A stretch of 64,000 nucleotides of DNA from Endozoicomonas sp. G2_1 (GCF_017744155.1 NZ_JAGHQT010000002.1:423634-487633); one strand, 5' to 3'; shown: positions 1 through 9,038, numbered from the stretch's first letter. Made by a program: numbers and translations. Notes: generated from the letters alone by a model not told the origin.

Positions 1-2
1 AC

Positions 3-266
3 CAAGACCAAGGCCTAGAACTGTTAGCCATTAGTTTGCGCGAAGACGAAGGTGCAAAGCCACAAGATGAACTTAAAGCCCGTGGCTACGATTTTTTAAC
101 CTTAGTAGAAGGTGAAAAAGTCGCTGAGCAATATTATGTTCAAGGTACGCCAACAACTTTTTTCATCGCTAAAGACGGTGAAGTGTTGTGGGTCACTAAC
201 CAATCAGACCCTAACAATCCAAAATTAGAAAAAGCAGTACAAGCAATTATTGCTAGCAACAAATAA
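3..266 (+). CDS. thioredoxin-fold (TlpA/redoxin-like) protein, C-terminal part
   Basis: An open frame enters from the left edge and ends with TAA at 264-266; no ATG is present, so the true start lies outside the window. The visible 87 residues show the second half of a thioredoxin fold: the cis-proline loop GTPTTFF, followed by a strand (IAKDGEVLWV) and a terminal helix (LEKAVQAIIAS). The catalytic CxxC, if any, would be upstream of the window. Family membership is a fold-level call; TlpA-like disulfide reductases and peroxiredoxin-like proteins are the likely options. It lies 138 bp upstream of the bufferin precursor and may or may not be related to it. Confidence 0.6.
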   Translation, partial: QDQGLELLAISLREDEGAKPQDELKARGYDFLTLVEGEKVAEQYYVQGTPTTFFIAKDGEVLWVTNQSDPNNPKLEKAVQAIIASNK

Positions 267-404
267 ATAACTCGCTATGATTAAATTGGTTGTATGAAAA
301 AAAGATCAAAAAAAATGACAATTTTTTTCGCTCAATCAGGTCTTTATAGCCAGCTTCACAGTAGCGAAGTACGACAAACAACGTTTTAAAGCATCGGAGA
401 AGAT

Positions 405-878
405 ATGAACAAAGCAACTAAAACGCATTTATCAGGCGCAGCAATGGCATTAGCAGCTGCAACTTTAGCAGGCTGTGGCGCAACAGCTTCAACCACAGAA
501 ACAGCAAGTGCTCCAGCAGCAAGCAGCAACACAGTAGAAATGGTTCACTGTTACGACGTAAACGTTTGTAAAGGTCACAACGACTGTCAAACGGCTACTA
601 ATGCTTGTGGTGGTCAAGGTTCATGTAAAGGTACTGGTTTTGTTGGCATGCCAACTAAAGCGTGTAAAGACGTAGGCGGTACCGTATCAGACGAGTGGAC
701 AGGTCAAATCGCAACAGCTGATTTAGTTCACTGTTACGGCGTTAACGTTTGTAAAGGTCACAACGACTGTAAAACAGCAGACAACGCTTGTGCTGGCCAC
801 GCAACTTGTAAAGGTACAGGTTTCGTAGCAACTACTTCAAAATCTTGTGCAGACATCGGCGGCACAGTAGGTAAATAA
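405..878 (+). CDS. bufA2: bufferin-type copper-binding RiPP precursor with duplicated core, lipoprotein
   Basis: The 157-residue product begins with a lipoprotein signal (lipobox LAGC, Cys24), then a Ser/Thr/Ala linker, then two copies of a Cys-rich module. Module 1 has Cys at 49, 55, 61, 68, 74 and 87; module 2 at 110, 116, 122, 129, 135 and 148, an exact offset of 61 residues for all six. Motifs such as [14 protein letters not shown] and CKGTGFV match the BufA2 group of periplasmic bufferins, whose Cys residues are modified by a DUF692/DUF2063 enzyme pair to bind copper. That pair follows directly at 995-2641. A strong ribosome site (GGAGAAG) precedes the ATG. Seen: duplication, lipobox and neighbours. 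Inferred: metal binding and modification. Copies with one module are my expectation for the family. Confidence 0.8.
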   Translation: MNKATKTHLSGAAMALAAATLAGCGATASTTETASAPAASSNTVEMVHCYDVNVCKGHNDCQTATNACGGQGSCKGTGFVGMPTKACKDVGGTVSDEWTGQIATADLVHCYGVNVCKGHNDCKTADNACAGHATCKGTGFVATTSKSCADIGGTVGK

Positions 879-891
879 GCATTTACCGCAC

Positions 892-920
892 AGGATGACA
901 CTAAGCTTTAGTGTCATCCT
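892..920 (+). terminator. hairpin between bufA and bufB (terminator/attenuator)
   Basis: AGGATGACACTAA pairs with TTTAGTGTCATCCT across a 2-base loop, 14 bases after the bufA stop. The downstream T-run is weak (CTATCTTT), so partial termination or 3'-end protection is more likely than a full stop. This would give more precursor than enzyme mRNA, a common need in RiPP operons. It also could be the full terminator, with a separate bufB promoter. Confidence 0.65.
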
Positions 921-994
921 CTATCTTTCACCATAGTAAAAACTTCCAAAATTTCTTATCCTAGCGTTAGCTAACCGTTCATTGCATATTGCGA

Positions 995-1846
995 GTGTTC
1001 ACTTTGAAAAAATTCTTAGGTTTTGGCCTTGGTCTTAGAACCAATCATTACGTTGATGTTATCGAGCAAAAACCAGATATCGACTGGTTTGAAATTATTT
1101 CTGAGAACTACATGGTTGCCGGTGGCAAACCGCGTTATTACCTCGATGCAATAAAAGAACACTATCCAATTGTGATGCACGGTGTTTCAATGTCTATTGG
1201 TTCAACTGATCCGCTCAATATGGATTATTTGAAAAAGCTTAAAACCTTAATTGCCGATGTGCAACCAGAGTGGTTTTCCGATCACTTATGCTTTACCTCG
1301 GTGGGTGGTATTAACAGCCACGACTTGTTGCCAATGCCTTATACCGAAGAGTCGCTCAACCACGTCGTCAACCGAATTAAGCAAGTTCAAGACTTTATTG
1401 GTCGACCGATGTTATTGGAAAACGTCTCTAGCTACCTGACCTACAAGACAGATGAAATGAATGAGTGGCAGTTCTATCGCGAAGTTTGCGAGCAAGCCGA
1501 TTGTAAAATGTTGTTAGACATTAACAATATTTACGTCAGTGCGCGTAACCATGACTTTAATGCCATGGACTATTTGCAATCGTTAAACCCTGAGCGCATT
1601 CAACAGTTTCACTTAGCAGGTCATTCAGACTTTGGTGACTATGTCGTTGATACTCATGATCACGATGTCCCAGATCCCGTTTGGCAACTGTACCGAGAAG
1701 CACTAAAACTGTTTGGCCCAGTTAGCACTATGATTGAACGTGACGCCAATATTCCTAGCTTTGCGGACCTTGAAGCCGAACTCAATGTCGCTCGTTCTAT
1801 TGCCGAGCAATGTATTCCTGATATTCGTTCACAGATTGAGGCTTAA
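995..1846 (+). CDS. bufB: DUF692 (MbnB/BufB-like) multinuclear iron RiPP-modifying enzyme
   Basis: About 283 residues, a TIM-barrel DUF692 protein. Family metal-ligand motifs are all visible in order: LGLRTNHY near the N terminus, DWFEIISENY, VMHGVSMSIG, SDHLCF, LLENVSSY, LLDINNIYVS, QFHLAGHSD, DTHDHDVPD and TMIERD. In the family this enzyme uses iron and oxygen to convert precursor Cys residues to oxazolone/thioamide or thiooxazole groups, working with a DUF2063 partner, here encoded immediately downstream. No in-frame ATG exists near the start: TTG 989, GTG 995 and TTG 1004 are possible, and GTG is chosen as the most usual codon. The stop TAA directly abuts the ATG of the next gene, so the two are translationally coupled. 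Confidence 0.85.
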   Translation: MFTLKKFLGFGLGLRTNHYVDVIEQKPDIDWFEIISENYMVAGGKPRYYLDAIKEHYPIVMHGVSMSIGSTDPLNMDYLKKLKTLIADVQPEWFSDHLCFTSVGGINSHDLLPMPYTEESLNHVVNRIKQVQDFIGRPMLLENVSSYLTYKTDEMNEWQFYREVCEQADCKMLLDINNIYVSARNHDFNAMDYLQSLNPERIQQFHLAGHSDFGDYVVDTHDHDVPDPVWQLYREALKLFGPVSTMIERDANIPSFADLEAELNVARSIAEQCIPDIRSQIEA

Positions 1847-2641
1847 ATGAGTTCACTCGAGCAAATTCAGCAAGACTTTTTACAGTTTTTATTACACGGT
1901 AAAGGACCTCTGGCCGAGCACGTTGTTAATGATCAAGGCAACATCAATGCCGCTGAGCGAGTGTCGATTTATGGCAATGCCTATCGCGTCAGACTACAAG
2001 AAGTGGTTGAGACTGACCACGAAATGCTAGGCTTGTATTTGGGTGATGACTTGTTTGATCAGATGTTTCAAGGGTATCTGGATGCTCACCCATCCACCTT
2101 TGATTCACTGCGTCACTTTTGCCAGCACTTACCACAGTATTTAGCGACCACTGCGCCGTTTAGTGAACACCCAATTCTAACCGAGCTAGCAAGTTTTGAG
2201 CGTTTATTGTTAGCAGCTTTTGACGCGGCAGATATCAAACGAGCAACCTTGGAAGACTTGAGTGCAATACCACCTGAGCAATGGCCACAGTTACAAATTC
2301 GATTTCACCCGAGCATGCAGCTCTTTACCGAAAGCTATAACACGGTCAGTAGCTGGCAAGCATTAAAAGCTGAACGAGCACCTGAGCCAGCCACAAAGCA
2401 TGCCGATGAGCAACACTGGTTGTTATGGCGTAATCACCAAAGGCTGACTGAATTTCGCTCACTTGCCGATGATGAGCGTTATATGATTGATCAATATTTA
2501 ACAGGTGCCCAGTTCGCAGAAATTTGCGAAGGACTATTAACCTGGCACTCTGAACAGCAAGTACCTGTGGTCGCAGTTCAGCATTTACAAAAATGGTTAC
2601 AACAAGGGCTTATTCATCAATTTTCAGTGGCTGTAGATTAG
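1847..2641 (+). CDS. bufC: DUF2063 (MbnC/BufC-like) RiPP recognition partner
   Basis: 264 residues. The N-terminal half has the DUF2063 signature: an opening helix (IQQDFLQFLL), then RVSIYGNAYRVRLQEVVETDHEML and a YLDAHPSTFDSLRHF segment. In characterised DUF692 systems this partner presents the precursor to the iron enzyme. The C-terminal half is less conserved and looks helical (winged-helix-like, for instance LTGAQFAEICEGLLTW). It starts with no gap after bufB. No DoxX-family gene (often the fourth member of such operons) follows; the next gene is on the other strand, so this looks like a minimal ABC cluster. Confidence 0.82.
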   Translation: MSSLEQIQQDFLQFLLHGKGPLAEHVVNDQGNINAAERVSIYGNAYRVRLQEVVETDHEMLGLYLGDDLFDQMFQGYLDAHPSTFDSLRHFCQHLPQYLATTAPFSEHPILTELASFERLLLAAFDAADIKRATLEDLSAIPPEQWPQLQIRFHPSMQLFTESYNTVSSWQALKAERAPEPATKHADEQHWLLWRNHQRLTEFRSLADDERYMIDQYLTGAQFAEICEGLLTWHSEQQVPVVAVQHLQKWLQQGLIHQFSVAVD

Positions 2642-2653
2642 CGTATTTATCGT

Positions 2654-3517
2654 TTAATCGCTTGAGCTAACTATTTTAGCTTCAGTTAAATACTTGTTAA
2701 CAATTCGCTCTACGCTGCCATCAGCGACACGGCGAGTTAATACTTGGTTAAAGTCATCAAACAAATGCCGACAACGAGACTGCTTGGAAAACGACATTCG
2801 AACAGAATATTGAGAGAGAGGTTGTGACAAAGCAACGATATTGTGATTTTGCTTTTGCCGCAAATAAGGCAGTGCCGAGTATTTAGCTAATATCAGATAA
2901 TCTGCGCGCTTGCGATTTAACATGGTAAAGCCCTGTTTATGGCCGCTGACGTCTCTCAGTTCGAGCTTACTGCGATATGCTTCTAACTCAGCGCCTAGCG
3001 CTAGCCCTCTAGTTACAACGCCACGCTTGTTCACTAAATCACTTAGTTGAGTAAAATCGAATTGTTGGTTTTTTAAGGTAAAAATATTAAGCGCTTCACT
3101 GGCAAATTCATTGGTCATCAACCACCGTTGTGCTCGTTGCTCCGTCCAATAGTTAGCCACCAACAAATCTAATTTACCCACTGAGAGCTCTTCAGTTAAG
3201 CGACGCCAAGGAATTGGCTCTCGATATTTTATATCAATATTCAAATCGCGAAATACAAGCTCTGTAACTTCATAACCGATACCGACTTGTTTACCTTGTT
3301 GGTCGAGAAAGGCATAGGGAAACCAAGTTTGAGCGCCACCAACGAGTAGCTGCCGGCATTGATTAGGGTTGTTCGTTGACAACTCTGTACTGGTGAGTTG
3401 ATCGTCCTTGTTAAGGCCAGAATTTAAAACCTTGGCATAAGCGCTTCCCAGCAAACAACACTGTATAACAATTAAAAATATAATGACTAAGCGCACGTAA
3501 ATAACTATTTGTTGCAA
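2654..3517 (-). CDS. periplasmic solute-binding protein family 3 (amino-acid type)
   Basis: 287 residues with an N-terminal hydrophobic segment ending near AYA, consistent with a signal peptide. The body reads as SBP_bac_3: WFPYAFLDQQGKQVGIGYEVTELVF, then a central stretch KLDLLVANYWTEQRAQRWLMT (the binding-pocket region of the family), and a C-terminal helix DFNQVLTRRVADGSVERIVNKYL. No permease or ATPase is nearby, so it is either an orphan binding protein or a sensor-like member, a class common in marine gammaproteobacteria. Divergent from the MFS gene with 70 bp between starts. Ligand unknown. Confidence 0.7.
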   Translation of the reverse strand: MQQIVIYVRLVIIFLIVIQCCLLGSAYAKVLNSGLNKDDQLTSTELSTNNPNQCRQLLVGGAQTWFPYAFLDQQGKQVGIGYEVTELVFRDLNIDIKYREPIPWRRLTEELSVGKLDLLVANYWTEQRAQRWLMTNEFASEALNIFTLKNQQFDFTQLSDLVNKRGVVTRGLALGAELEAYRSKLELRDVSGHKQGFTMLNRKRADYLILAKYSALPYLRQKQNHNIVALSQPLSQYSVRMSFSKQSRCRHLFDDFNQVLTRRVADGSVERIVNKYLTEAKIVSSSD

Positions 3518-3587
3518 ACAAGCAGGTCGCCCATCATACCGCTATCGTGGTAAGCTTGCTAGCATTTGAAATTAGACCTCGCTGACC

Positions 3588-4778
3588 ATGCTAAATCAAT
3601 ATCGCAAGCCCGAACACCTATTACTAGCAATGGCATTTATCATGCCTTTAGTGTTCTCTATTTGGATGGTACTGCTGAACAATTTTGTTGTCGAAAAAGC
3701 GGCGTTTACCGGTAAAGAAATTGGTATTTTACAAAGTTTAAGAGAAGTACCGGGCTTTTTAGCATTTACCGCTATCTATGTTTTGCTGTTTATTAAAGAG
3801 CAAAAACTCGCACTATTATCACTGGCACTCACTGCCGTTGGCGTTTTATTAACGGGTTATTTTCCAAGTACCTTAGGCCTTTACATCACCACAATTATTA
3901 TGTCTGTTGGCTTTCATTACTTCGAAACCGTCAGCCAGTCTTTAACCTTACAGTGGATAGACAAAGATAACAGTGCGCATTTTTTAGGACGAATGTTATC
4001 GGTCAAGTCTATAGCCTCGTTATTGGCGTTTAGTAGTGTTTGGCTGTTAATGGATCAACTGAGTTGGAGCTATCAAGCGACATATACTCTATTTGGCGGT
4101 TTGGCGCTGGTTTTAGTCTTTTTGCTAGCAGCCCACTTTAAGTCATTCGCACCGCAGCACGAACAAACCAAAAAACTGATCATTAGAAAGCAATACTGGT
4201 TATTTTATGCGTTAACCTTTTTCAGCGGTGCCAGAAGGCAAATATTTGTCGTTTTTGCTGGCTTTCTAATGGTCGAAAAATTTGGTTATAGTGTTGCCGA
4301 TGTCAGTGCATTATTTTTAATTAACTATGTCTTTAATTGGCTATTTGCCGCCAAAATTGGCAAAGTAATCGGCCGTATTGGTGAACGGAAAACCTTGGTT
4401 ATTGAATACGTGGGTTTAATTGCCGTTTTCATCAGTTATGGTCTGGTTGAAAATGGCACTATTGCAGCCGTGCTCTATGTTGTTGACCACTTGTTTTTTG
4501 CCCTCGCTATTGCGATAAAAACCTACTTTCAAAAAATCGCCGCGCCAGAAGATATTGCCGCAACAGCTGGTGTTAGTTTCTCCATCAACCACATCGCCGC
4601 AGTTGTGATTCCTGCATTACTTGGCTTAGTTTGGTTAATTGATCACAGTTTAGTATTCTTTGTTGGGGCAGGTTTTGCGGCGTGCTCTCTAGCACTTGCT
4701 TACTTGGTGCCGCAAGCACCACGACAAGGACATGAATGGCGTTTCAAAGATGACAGTGTAGAACAAGCCGCTAACTAA
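3588..4778 (+). CDS. MFS transporter
   Basis: 396 residues, strongly hydrophobic, about 12 membrane segments arranged in two halves around a polar stretch near residues 183-205 (APQHEQTKKLIIRKQYW). A GRIGERKT-like loop in the second half is typical of the MFS A-motif region between helices. Start ATG 3588 is preceded by no clear ribosome site. The substrate cannot be read from sequence. It is divergently transcribed from the solute-binding protein gene and followed at once by the convergent regulator gene. Confidence 0.7.
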   Translation: MLNQYRKPEHLLLAMAFIMPLVFSIWMVLLNNFVVEKAAFTGKEIGILQSLREVPGFLAFTAIYVLLFIKEQKLALLSLALTAVGVLLTGYFPSTLGLYITTIIMSVGFHYFETVSQSLTLQWIDKDNSAHFLGRMLSVKSIASLLAFSSVWLLMDQLSWSYQATYTLFGGLALVLVFLLAAHFKSFAPQHEQTKKLIIRKQYWLFYALTFFSGARRQIFVVFAGFLMVEKFGYSVADVSALFLINYVFNWLFAAKIGKVIGRIGERKTLVIEYVGLIAVFISYGLVENGTIAAVLYVVDHLFFALAIAIKTYFQKIAAPEDIAATAGVSFSINHIAAVVIPALLGLVWLIDHSLVFFVGAGFAACSLALAYLVPQAPRQGHEWRFKDDSVEQAAN

Positions 4779-4810
4779 AGCGGCTAATTAAAGCTCTCAA
4801 TTCGGATACA

Positions 4811-7033
4811 TTATTGTTGTTTAAGAAAGGCGAAAAACTCTTCACTCGGCATTGGTTTAGCGTAGTAAAAGCCTTGAACTTCATCACAACCTTGAGCAAT
4901 TAAATGTTCTTGTTGCTCAAGATTCTCAATCCCTTCCGCGATAACTTTTAAGTGCATTTGCTTACCTAGGTTGATGATTGTATCGGCAATAACAGTATTG
5001 CCTGAATCATTGATGTCGTTAACAAATGCGCGGTCCACTTTAAGTCGGTCAAGCGGCAATTTTTGCAAATAACTCAAAGATGAATAGCCCGTACCAAAAT
5101 CATCAAGAGCAATGCTAATCCCTTCTTGTTTTAGTTCAACCAAGGCCGCTACAATGGCCTTTGGATCATCCATTAAAATGCTTTCAGTAATCTCCAACTC
5201 TAGACGGCTAGGATTTATATCTGCTTGCTTAGTCGCATTAATAATACTTTCTGCAAAGCCCTCTCGCCTAAATTGCGGAATTGAAACGTTGACTGAAATA
5301 CTAATATCGTCAAAGCCTTGTTGATCAAGTGCTCTTATTTGCTGACAAGCCTGCTTTACCACCCAGTCACCGATATCTAGAATTAACCCTGAGTACTCAG
5401 CGAGAGGAATAAAAACACCGGGAGAAACAAAACTGCCATCGGCAGTTTGCCAACGCAGCAGAGCCTCAGCACCAATCACTTTGCCAGTAGTCAAACTCAG
5501 CTGTGGCTGATACCACAACGCCAAGCGATTATCAGCGAAATCGGTTCTAAGCTGGCGAATCATTCGCAAACGCCACTGAGTTTGCTCTTCCATCTCGGGG
5601 CTGTAATAGGCGTGACTAACAAGGCGGTCTTTCTTCGCCAAGTTTAGTGCGATATTAATTTGGTTAAGCACGTTAACACCGCGACTGCCAGCGTTATCTA
5701 CTGTACAAAAACCAAAACAAGCATTGATAGGTAAATTGTGATCACCTGCAGCAAACGGTTGGTTGAACAACAAACTCAACGTCTCAGGGTTAATCACTTC
5801 TTTCGAGCCAATTAAGCCAAAAACGTCAGCACCAACTCGGGCAATTTTACAACCAGGGCAAATACCAGAAAGGCGCTGGCTAACGGCATTTAACAGCAAG
5901 TTACCAACCTCTTGACCCAACCCTTCGTTGACGTCACTAAAGTGGTTAATATCAACAAGAGCTGCGACTAAATTTTGATCTTGGCTACTGGCGAAGTCGT
6001 CGAGTAAATTAACAAACTGCGCTCTATTGGGCAGGTCTGTTAACCAGTCTTTATAGGCTGCATCAGTCAGTTTTTGAAATAGGTGAACATTCTCATAACC
6101 CACTGAGATATTGGTGAGAAAAACTTCGATAAGCTGCTGCTGAACAGCACTGAGCTCTTGTTGAAGTGTAAAACAAATAACTGCTTTACGGGCACCACTG
6201 CTGAGAAAAAAAGCAGCGTGCTCTTGATTAATAATATGCTTTTTTTGACTAAACGCTTGGTTGGCCAACACGACCATTTCATCATCGCGCATAGTCTCAA
6301 GCTTCTGACCAACCAACACACCCGACAAACCGAGTTGACCGAAAGTGTACAAGCTCAAATCGTCAGCATCGGCTACTTTACCTTGGCCACGCGCGCAAAA
6401 AACTGCTTGCTCAATATTGCCAAGTAAGTTACTGAGCTGAGCCAATACTTGTTCGGCGTAGTCTTGAATTGAATAGCACTCAAATAACTCAGTTGCAGCG
6501 CTAACAATAGTCTCCAGGCCTTGCCTATTTTCATTTACTGTCGCAATCTGCTGATAAGAGCGAATGGCTGCATAAACCGTGGTAACTAACTTTCTGCGAG
6601 TCAGTTCAGTCTTAGTTTTGTAGTCATTAATATCGTAGTCTTTAATGACACTCTCTTCTGGCGCGTAACCTGGCTGACCAGTACGCAAGACAATACGAGT
6701 ATCTTGGCGACTGAGCTGCTCTCTAATATAACGCACGACTTGCAAACCGGCGTCATCACTTTCCATCACGACATCAAGTAGCACTAACACAATATCGTCA
6801 TGTTCAGCTAACATTTCACGGGCTTGTTCACCCGAATAGGCATGAATATATTCTAGTTTTCGGCCAAGAACGACCAAATCTGACAATGCTAATTGAGTGA
6901 CCGCGTGAATTTCCGGGTCGTCATCAACAATCAATACCTTCCAATAGCTATCAGAGCCTTGGCTTAAAATCTCCTCATCATCGCTGTCATCGATAAACAA
7001 GAAATCATCATTAATATTTTCAGGTGATTGCAT
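4811..7033 (-). CDS. response regulator with REC, DUF3369, degenerate GGDEF and EAL domains
   Basis: 740 residues. Receiver domain at about 32-155 (WKVLIVDDDPEIHAVT and VLVLLDVVMESDDAG, with the phospho-acceptor Asp in LLDVV); DUF3369 at about 165-310 (a GAF-like module usually found between REC and output domains); GGDEF at about 325-465; EAL at about 485-735. The cyclase signature is degenerate (GADVF instead of GGDEF), so synthesis of c-di-GMP is unlikely. The phosphodiesterase residues look intact: AEALLRW, ITESILMDD, LDDFGTGYSSLSYL, KVDRAFV and EGIE. The predicted role is phosphorylation-controlled c-di-GMP hydrolysis, with the GGDEF domain possibly a GTP sensor. No histidine kinase is adjacent. 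Confidence 0.88.
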   Translation of the reverse strand: MQSPENINDDFLFIDDSDDEEILSQGSDSYWKVLIVDDDPEIHAVTQLALSDLVVLGRKLEYIHAYSGEQAREMLAEHDDIVLVLLDVVMESDDAGLQVVRYIREQLSRQDTRIVLRTGQPGYAPEESVIKDYDINDYKTKTELTRRKLVTTVYAAIRSYQQIATVNENRQGLETIVSAATELFECYSIQDYAEQVLAQLSNLLGNIEQAVFCARGQGKVADADDLSLYTFGQLGLSGVLVGQKLETMRDDEMVVLANQAFSQKKHIINQEHAAFFLSSGARKAVICFTLQQELSAVQQQLIEVFLTNISVGYENVHLFQKLTDAAYKDWLTDLPNRAQFVNLLDDFASSQDQNLVAALVDINHFSDVNEGLGQEVGNLLLNAVSQRLSGICPGCKIARVGADVFGLIGSKEVINPETLSLLFNQPFAAGDHNLPINACFGFCTVDNAGSRGVNVLNQINIALNLAKKDRLVSHAYYSPEMEEQTQWRLRMIRQLRTDFADNRLALWYQPQLSLTTGKVIGAEALLRWQTADGSFVSPGVFIPLAEYSGLILDIGDWVVKQACQQIRALDQQGFDDISISVNVSIPQFRREGFAESIINATKQADINPSRLELEITESILMDDPKAIVAALVELKQEGISIALDDFGTGYSSLSYLQKLPLDRLKVDRAFVNDINDSGNTVIADTIINLGKQMHLKVIAEGIENLEQQEHLIAQGCDEVQGFYYAKPMPSEEFFAFLKQQ

Positions 7034-7347
7034 AGAGTCCTCAATTAACTAACAAACTGCGTTAGCTAAACCCAAGATAAAATAACTGGATCCATTTTTG
7101 TCGCTACATAATAAGAGGCAATTGTTCATTATTCAAGCCAACTCACCGAAACCTTGTCCAAAAATGCAAAAATGGATTTCCATCAACAAAATTAGTATAT
7201 ACAGCTAGGACTTAATCGCTAAATACCATGAAAAAAATAGCCTGATTAACTCGATAAAGTAGTCGATATTTGAGTTAACTTCGGTATCAATATAACATTA
7301 AAGTTATAATCAAAAATTAATAATTGCAACTAGCTAGTAACGCGCTT
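7034..7347. other. AT-rich intergenic region
   Basis: 314 bp between the divergent c-di-GMP regulator and TIGR03899 genes. It should hold both promoters. A short imperfect repeat is visible (TGGATCCATTTTTG near 7088 and AAAAATGGATTTCC near 7167), but no operator or RNA gene can be supported. Confidence 0.4.
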
Positions 7348-8196
7348 ATGACAAAAGTTATTACGACAAAAGCAGAACAAGCCAATGCTAAACCGAATAC
7401 CAAGAGCAATACTGGTTCGGCTCATAGTCAGTTGATCACTCTCGCTCAAGGTTTCGTTCTCGATGCTAAGTTGCTACCCGGCAATCAACAAATGCCGATT
7501 GAAGATCGACATCACAAGCGCGAACGCGTATTAGCATTACGCAAACAGCAAAACCTTGAAGTGATTGTTGAAAAAGCACTGAATTATTGCGACCAAGAAA
7601 ACACCAGCCACAAACCAGATCAAGACTGGTTTGCTCATTTCAGTAGTCTCGCTGAAAATGTCAGTAACTCCACCATGCAAGGACTGTGGGCAAAGATTTT
7701 AGCGTCAGAATTGAATAAACCCGGTTCATTCTCGCTTAAAACCTTGAGAACATTTCGTTTGCTGAGTATTCAAGACGCGAAATTGTTTGCCAAAGCATGT
7801 GCCCTAGCAGTGCGCGACAACCAAAAGAAAAACTGGCGTATTATTACTGGCTGCTATCAACAAGCTAATTTGATCAACTTTATAACAGGTAATCGTCAGC
7901 AGTGTCTTGATCTCAGTCAATTCGGCTTGAGCTACACTGATATTCTGACCTTAGCAGACAACCACTTGCTATTTGAACAGGAAACAGAATCGGGTTGCTT
8001 TGCCAAAGGTCAACAAAGTCACTTTATATACAACGGCCAATCATTGACCTTAACCACTAAAAAAAATAACAGTATTTTAAGCTTCTACAAGTTCACCCCA
8101 ACGGGGACTGAACTGGCGCAACTGATAAATGATAATCCCGATAGTGACTTTATTAGCTACCTAAAAAAACAGCTTAACAGTCACTTTAACTGTTAA
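7348..8196 (+). CDS. TIGR03899-type conserved protein
   Basis: About 282 residues from ATG 7348; an upstream TTG at 7324 would add eight residues. The protein resembles the TIGR03899 family of Vibrio/Shewanella-type bacteria: a charged N-terminal region, the segment NSTMQGLWAKILASELNKPGSFSLKTLRTFRLLS in the middle, and a helical C-terminal half. The central segment resembles DUF2806-like proteins. No signal peptide or membrane helix. Function unknown. Its last codons contain the hairpin that serves the convergent gene as a terminator. Confidence 0.6.
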   Translation: MTKVITTKAEQANAKPNTKSNTGSAHSQLITLAQGFVLDAKLLPGNQQMPIEDRHHKRERVLALRKQQNLEVIVEKALNYCDQENTSHKPDQDWFAHFSSLAENVSNSTMQGLWAKILASELNKPGSFSLKTLRTFRLLSIQDAKLFAKACALAVRDNQKKNWRIITGCYQQANLINFITGNRQQCLDLSQFGLSYTDILTLADNHLLFEQETESGCFAKGQQSHFIYNGQSLTLTTKKNNSILSFYKFTPTGTELAQLINDNPDSDFISYLKKQLNSHFNC

Positions 8197-8200
8197 GCTG
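8170..8200 (-). terminator. intrinsic terminator of the hydroxylase operon
   Basis: CAGCTTAACAGT pairs perfectly with ACTGTTAAGCTG around a 7-base loop. Read on the minus strand it is followed by seven T residues, so it is a strong Rho-independent terminator for the 9460-8229 transcript. It overlaps the last codons and stop of the convergent gene. Confidence 0.85.
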
Positions 8201-8228
8201 CTATTGTCGAGACGGGTTAAGTTTTCAA

Positions 8229-9038
8229 TCATTCATGAGTTGGATAACCAAATAACGCATGTCGGCGCTCAGCCCAGTTGTTCGCTTGCTTGAATTTGCG
8301 ATAAATATGCTGCCATTGATGAAAATTAATGGTGATAGGGTTATTAGTCTGAATTTGACCCACAATACCAAACTTGCACGGCACGCTTTCTTTCTCCTCA
8401 ACATAAGTGCCAAAGATTTTGTCCCAGATAATCAGCACACCGGCAAAATTTTTATCGATATACTCTTTATTAGTGGCGTGATGAACTCTGTGATGAGATG
8501 GTGTATTAAACACCTTTTCGATGAAGCCGAGCTTACCAACAACTTGAGTATGAACAAAAAACTGAAATGCTAAATTGATAGCAACAATGGCAAATACCAT
8601 AGTCGGTTGATAACCCAAAAAAATCATGGGTAACCAAAAGATCCACATGCCAGCTATCGGATACATAATGCTTTGGCGCAATGCGGTTGAAAAATTCATT
8701 TTGGTTGAGCTGTGGTGAACCACATGAGCAGCCCAAAACCAGTGAATAAAATGAGATGCTCGATGGAACCAATAATATAAAAAGTCTTGCAAGATAAAGG
8801 CGCCAAATAACGTCCAGCCAGTAAACGGAATGTCGAACAGACTAAACTGATGCAGCCAAACAAAAAACGGCATTAGTAACAGTAAGATTAAGCCGTCACT
8901 CAATTGATGACTGAGCGCTAACACAACATTGGCCGCGCTGTCCTTAATATCGTAAAACTTTCTAAACTTAATAAATTCAGTCACGATAAAAATGGCAAAT
9001 ATCGGGCTCAACGCAATTAAAATTAACTCTACACTCAT
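8229..9038 (-). CDS. sterol desaturase / fatty acid hydroxylase family membrane protein
   Basis: 269 residues with several membrane helices and the di-iron histidine clusters of the fatty acid hydroxylase superfamily: HRASH, HVVHHSS and HHRVHH (within NTPSHHRVHHATNKEYIDKNF). Members hydroxylate or desaturate lipids at the membrane; the substrate is not evident. ATG overlaps the stop of the upstream SRPBCC gene by four bases (ATGA), so the two are coupled. Length is normal for bacterial members. The strong terminator just downstream ends the two-gene operon. Confidence 0.85.
   Translation of the reverse strand: MSVELILIALSPIFAIFIVTEFIKFRKFYDIKDSAANVVLALSHQLSDGLILLLLMPFFVWLHQFSLFDIPFTGWTLFGAFILQDFLYYWFHRASHFIHWFWAAHVVHHSSTKMNFSTALRQSIMYPIAGMWIFWLPMIFLGYQPTMVFAIVAINLAFQFFVHTQVVGKLGFIEKVFNTPSHHRVHHATNKEYIDKNFAGVLIIWDKIFGTYVEEKESVPCKFGIVGQIQTNNPITINFHQWQHIYRKFKQANNWAERRHALFGYPTHE

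Noticed and set aside
8259..8772. Frames opposite the hydroxylase gene
   Set aside because: They are shadows of a gene with clear His-cluster motifs.
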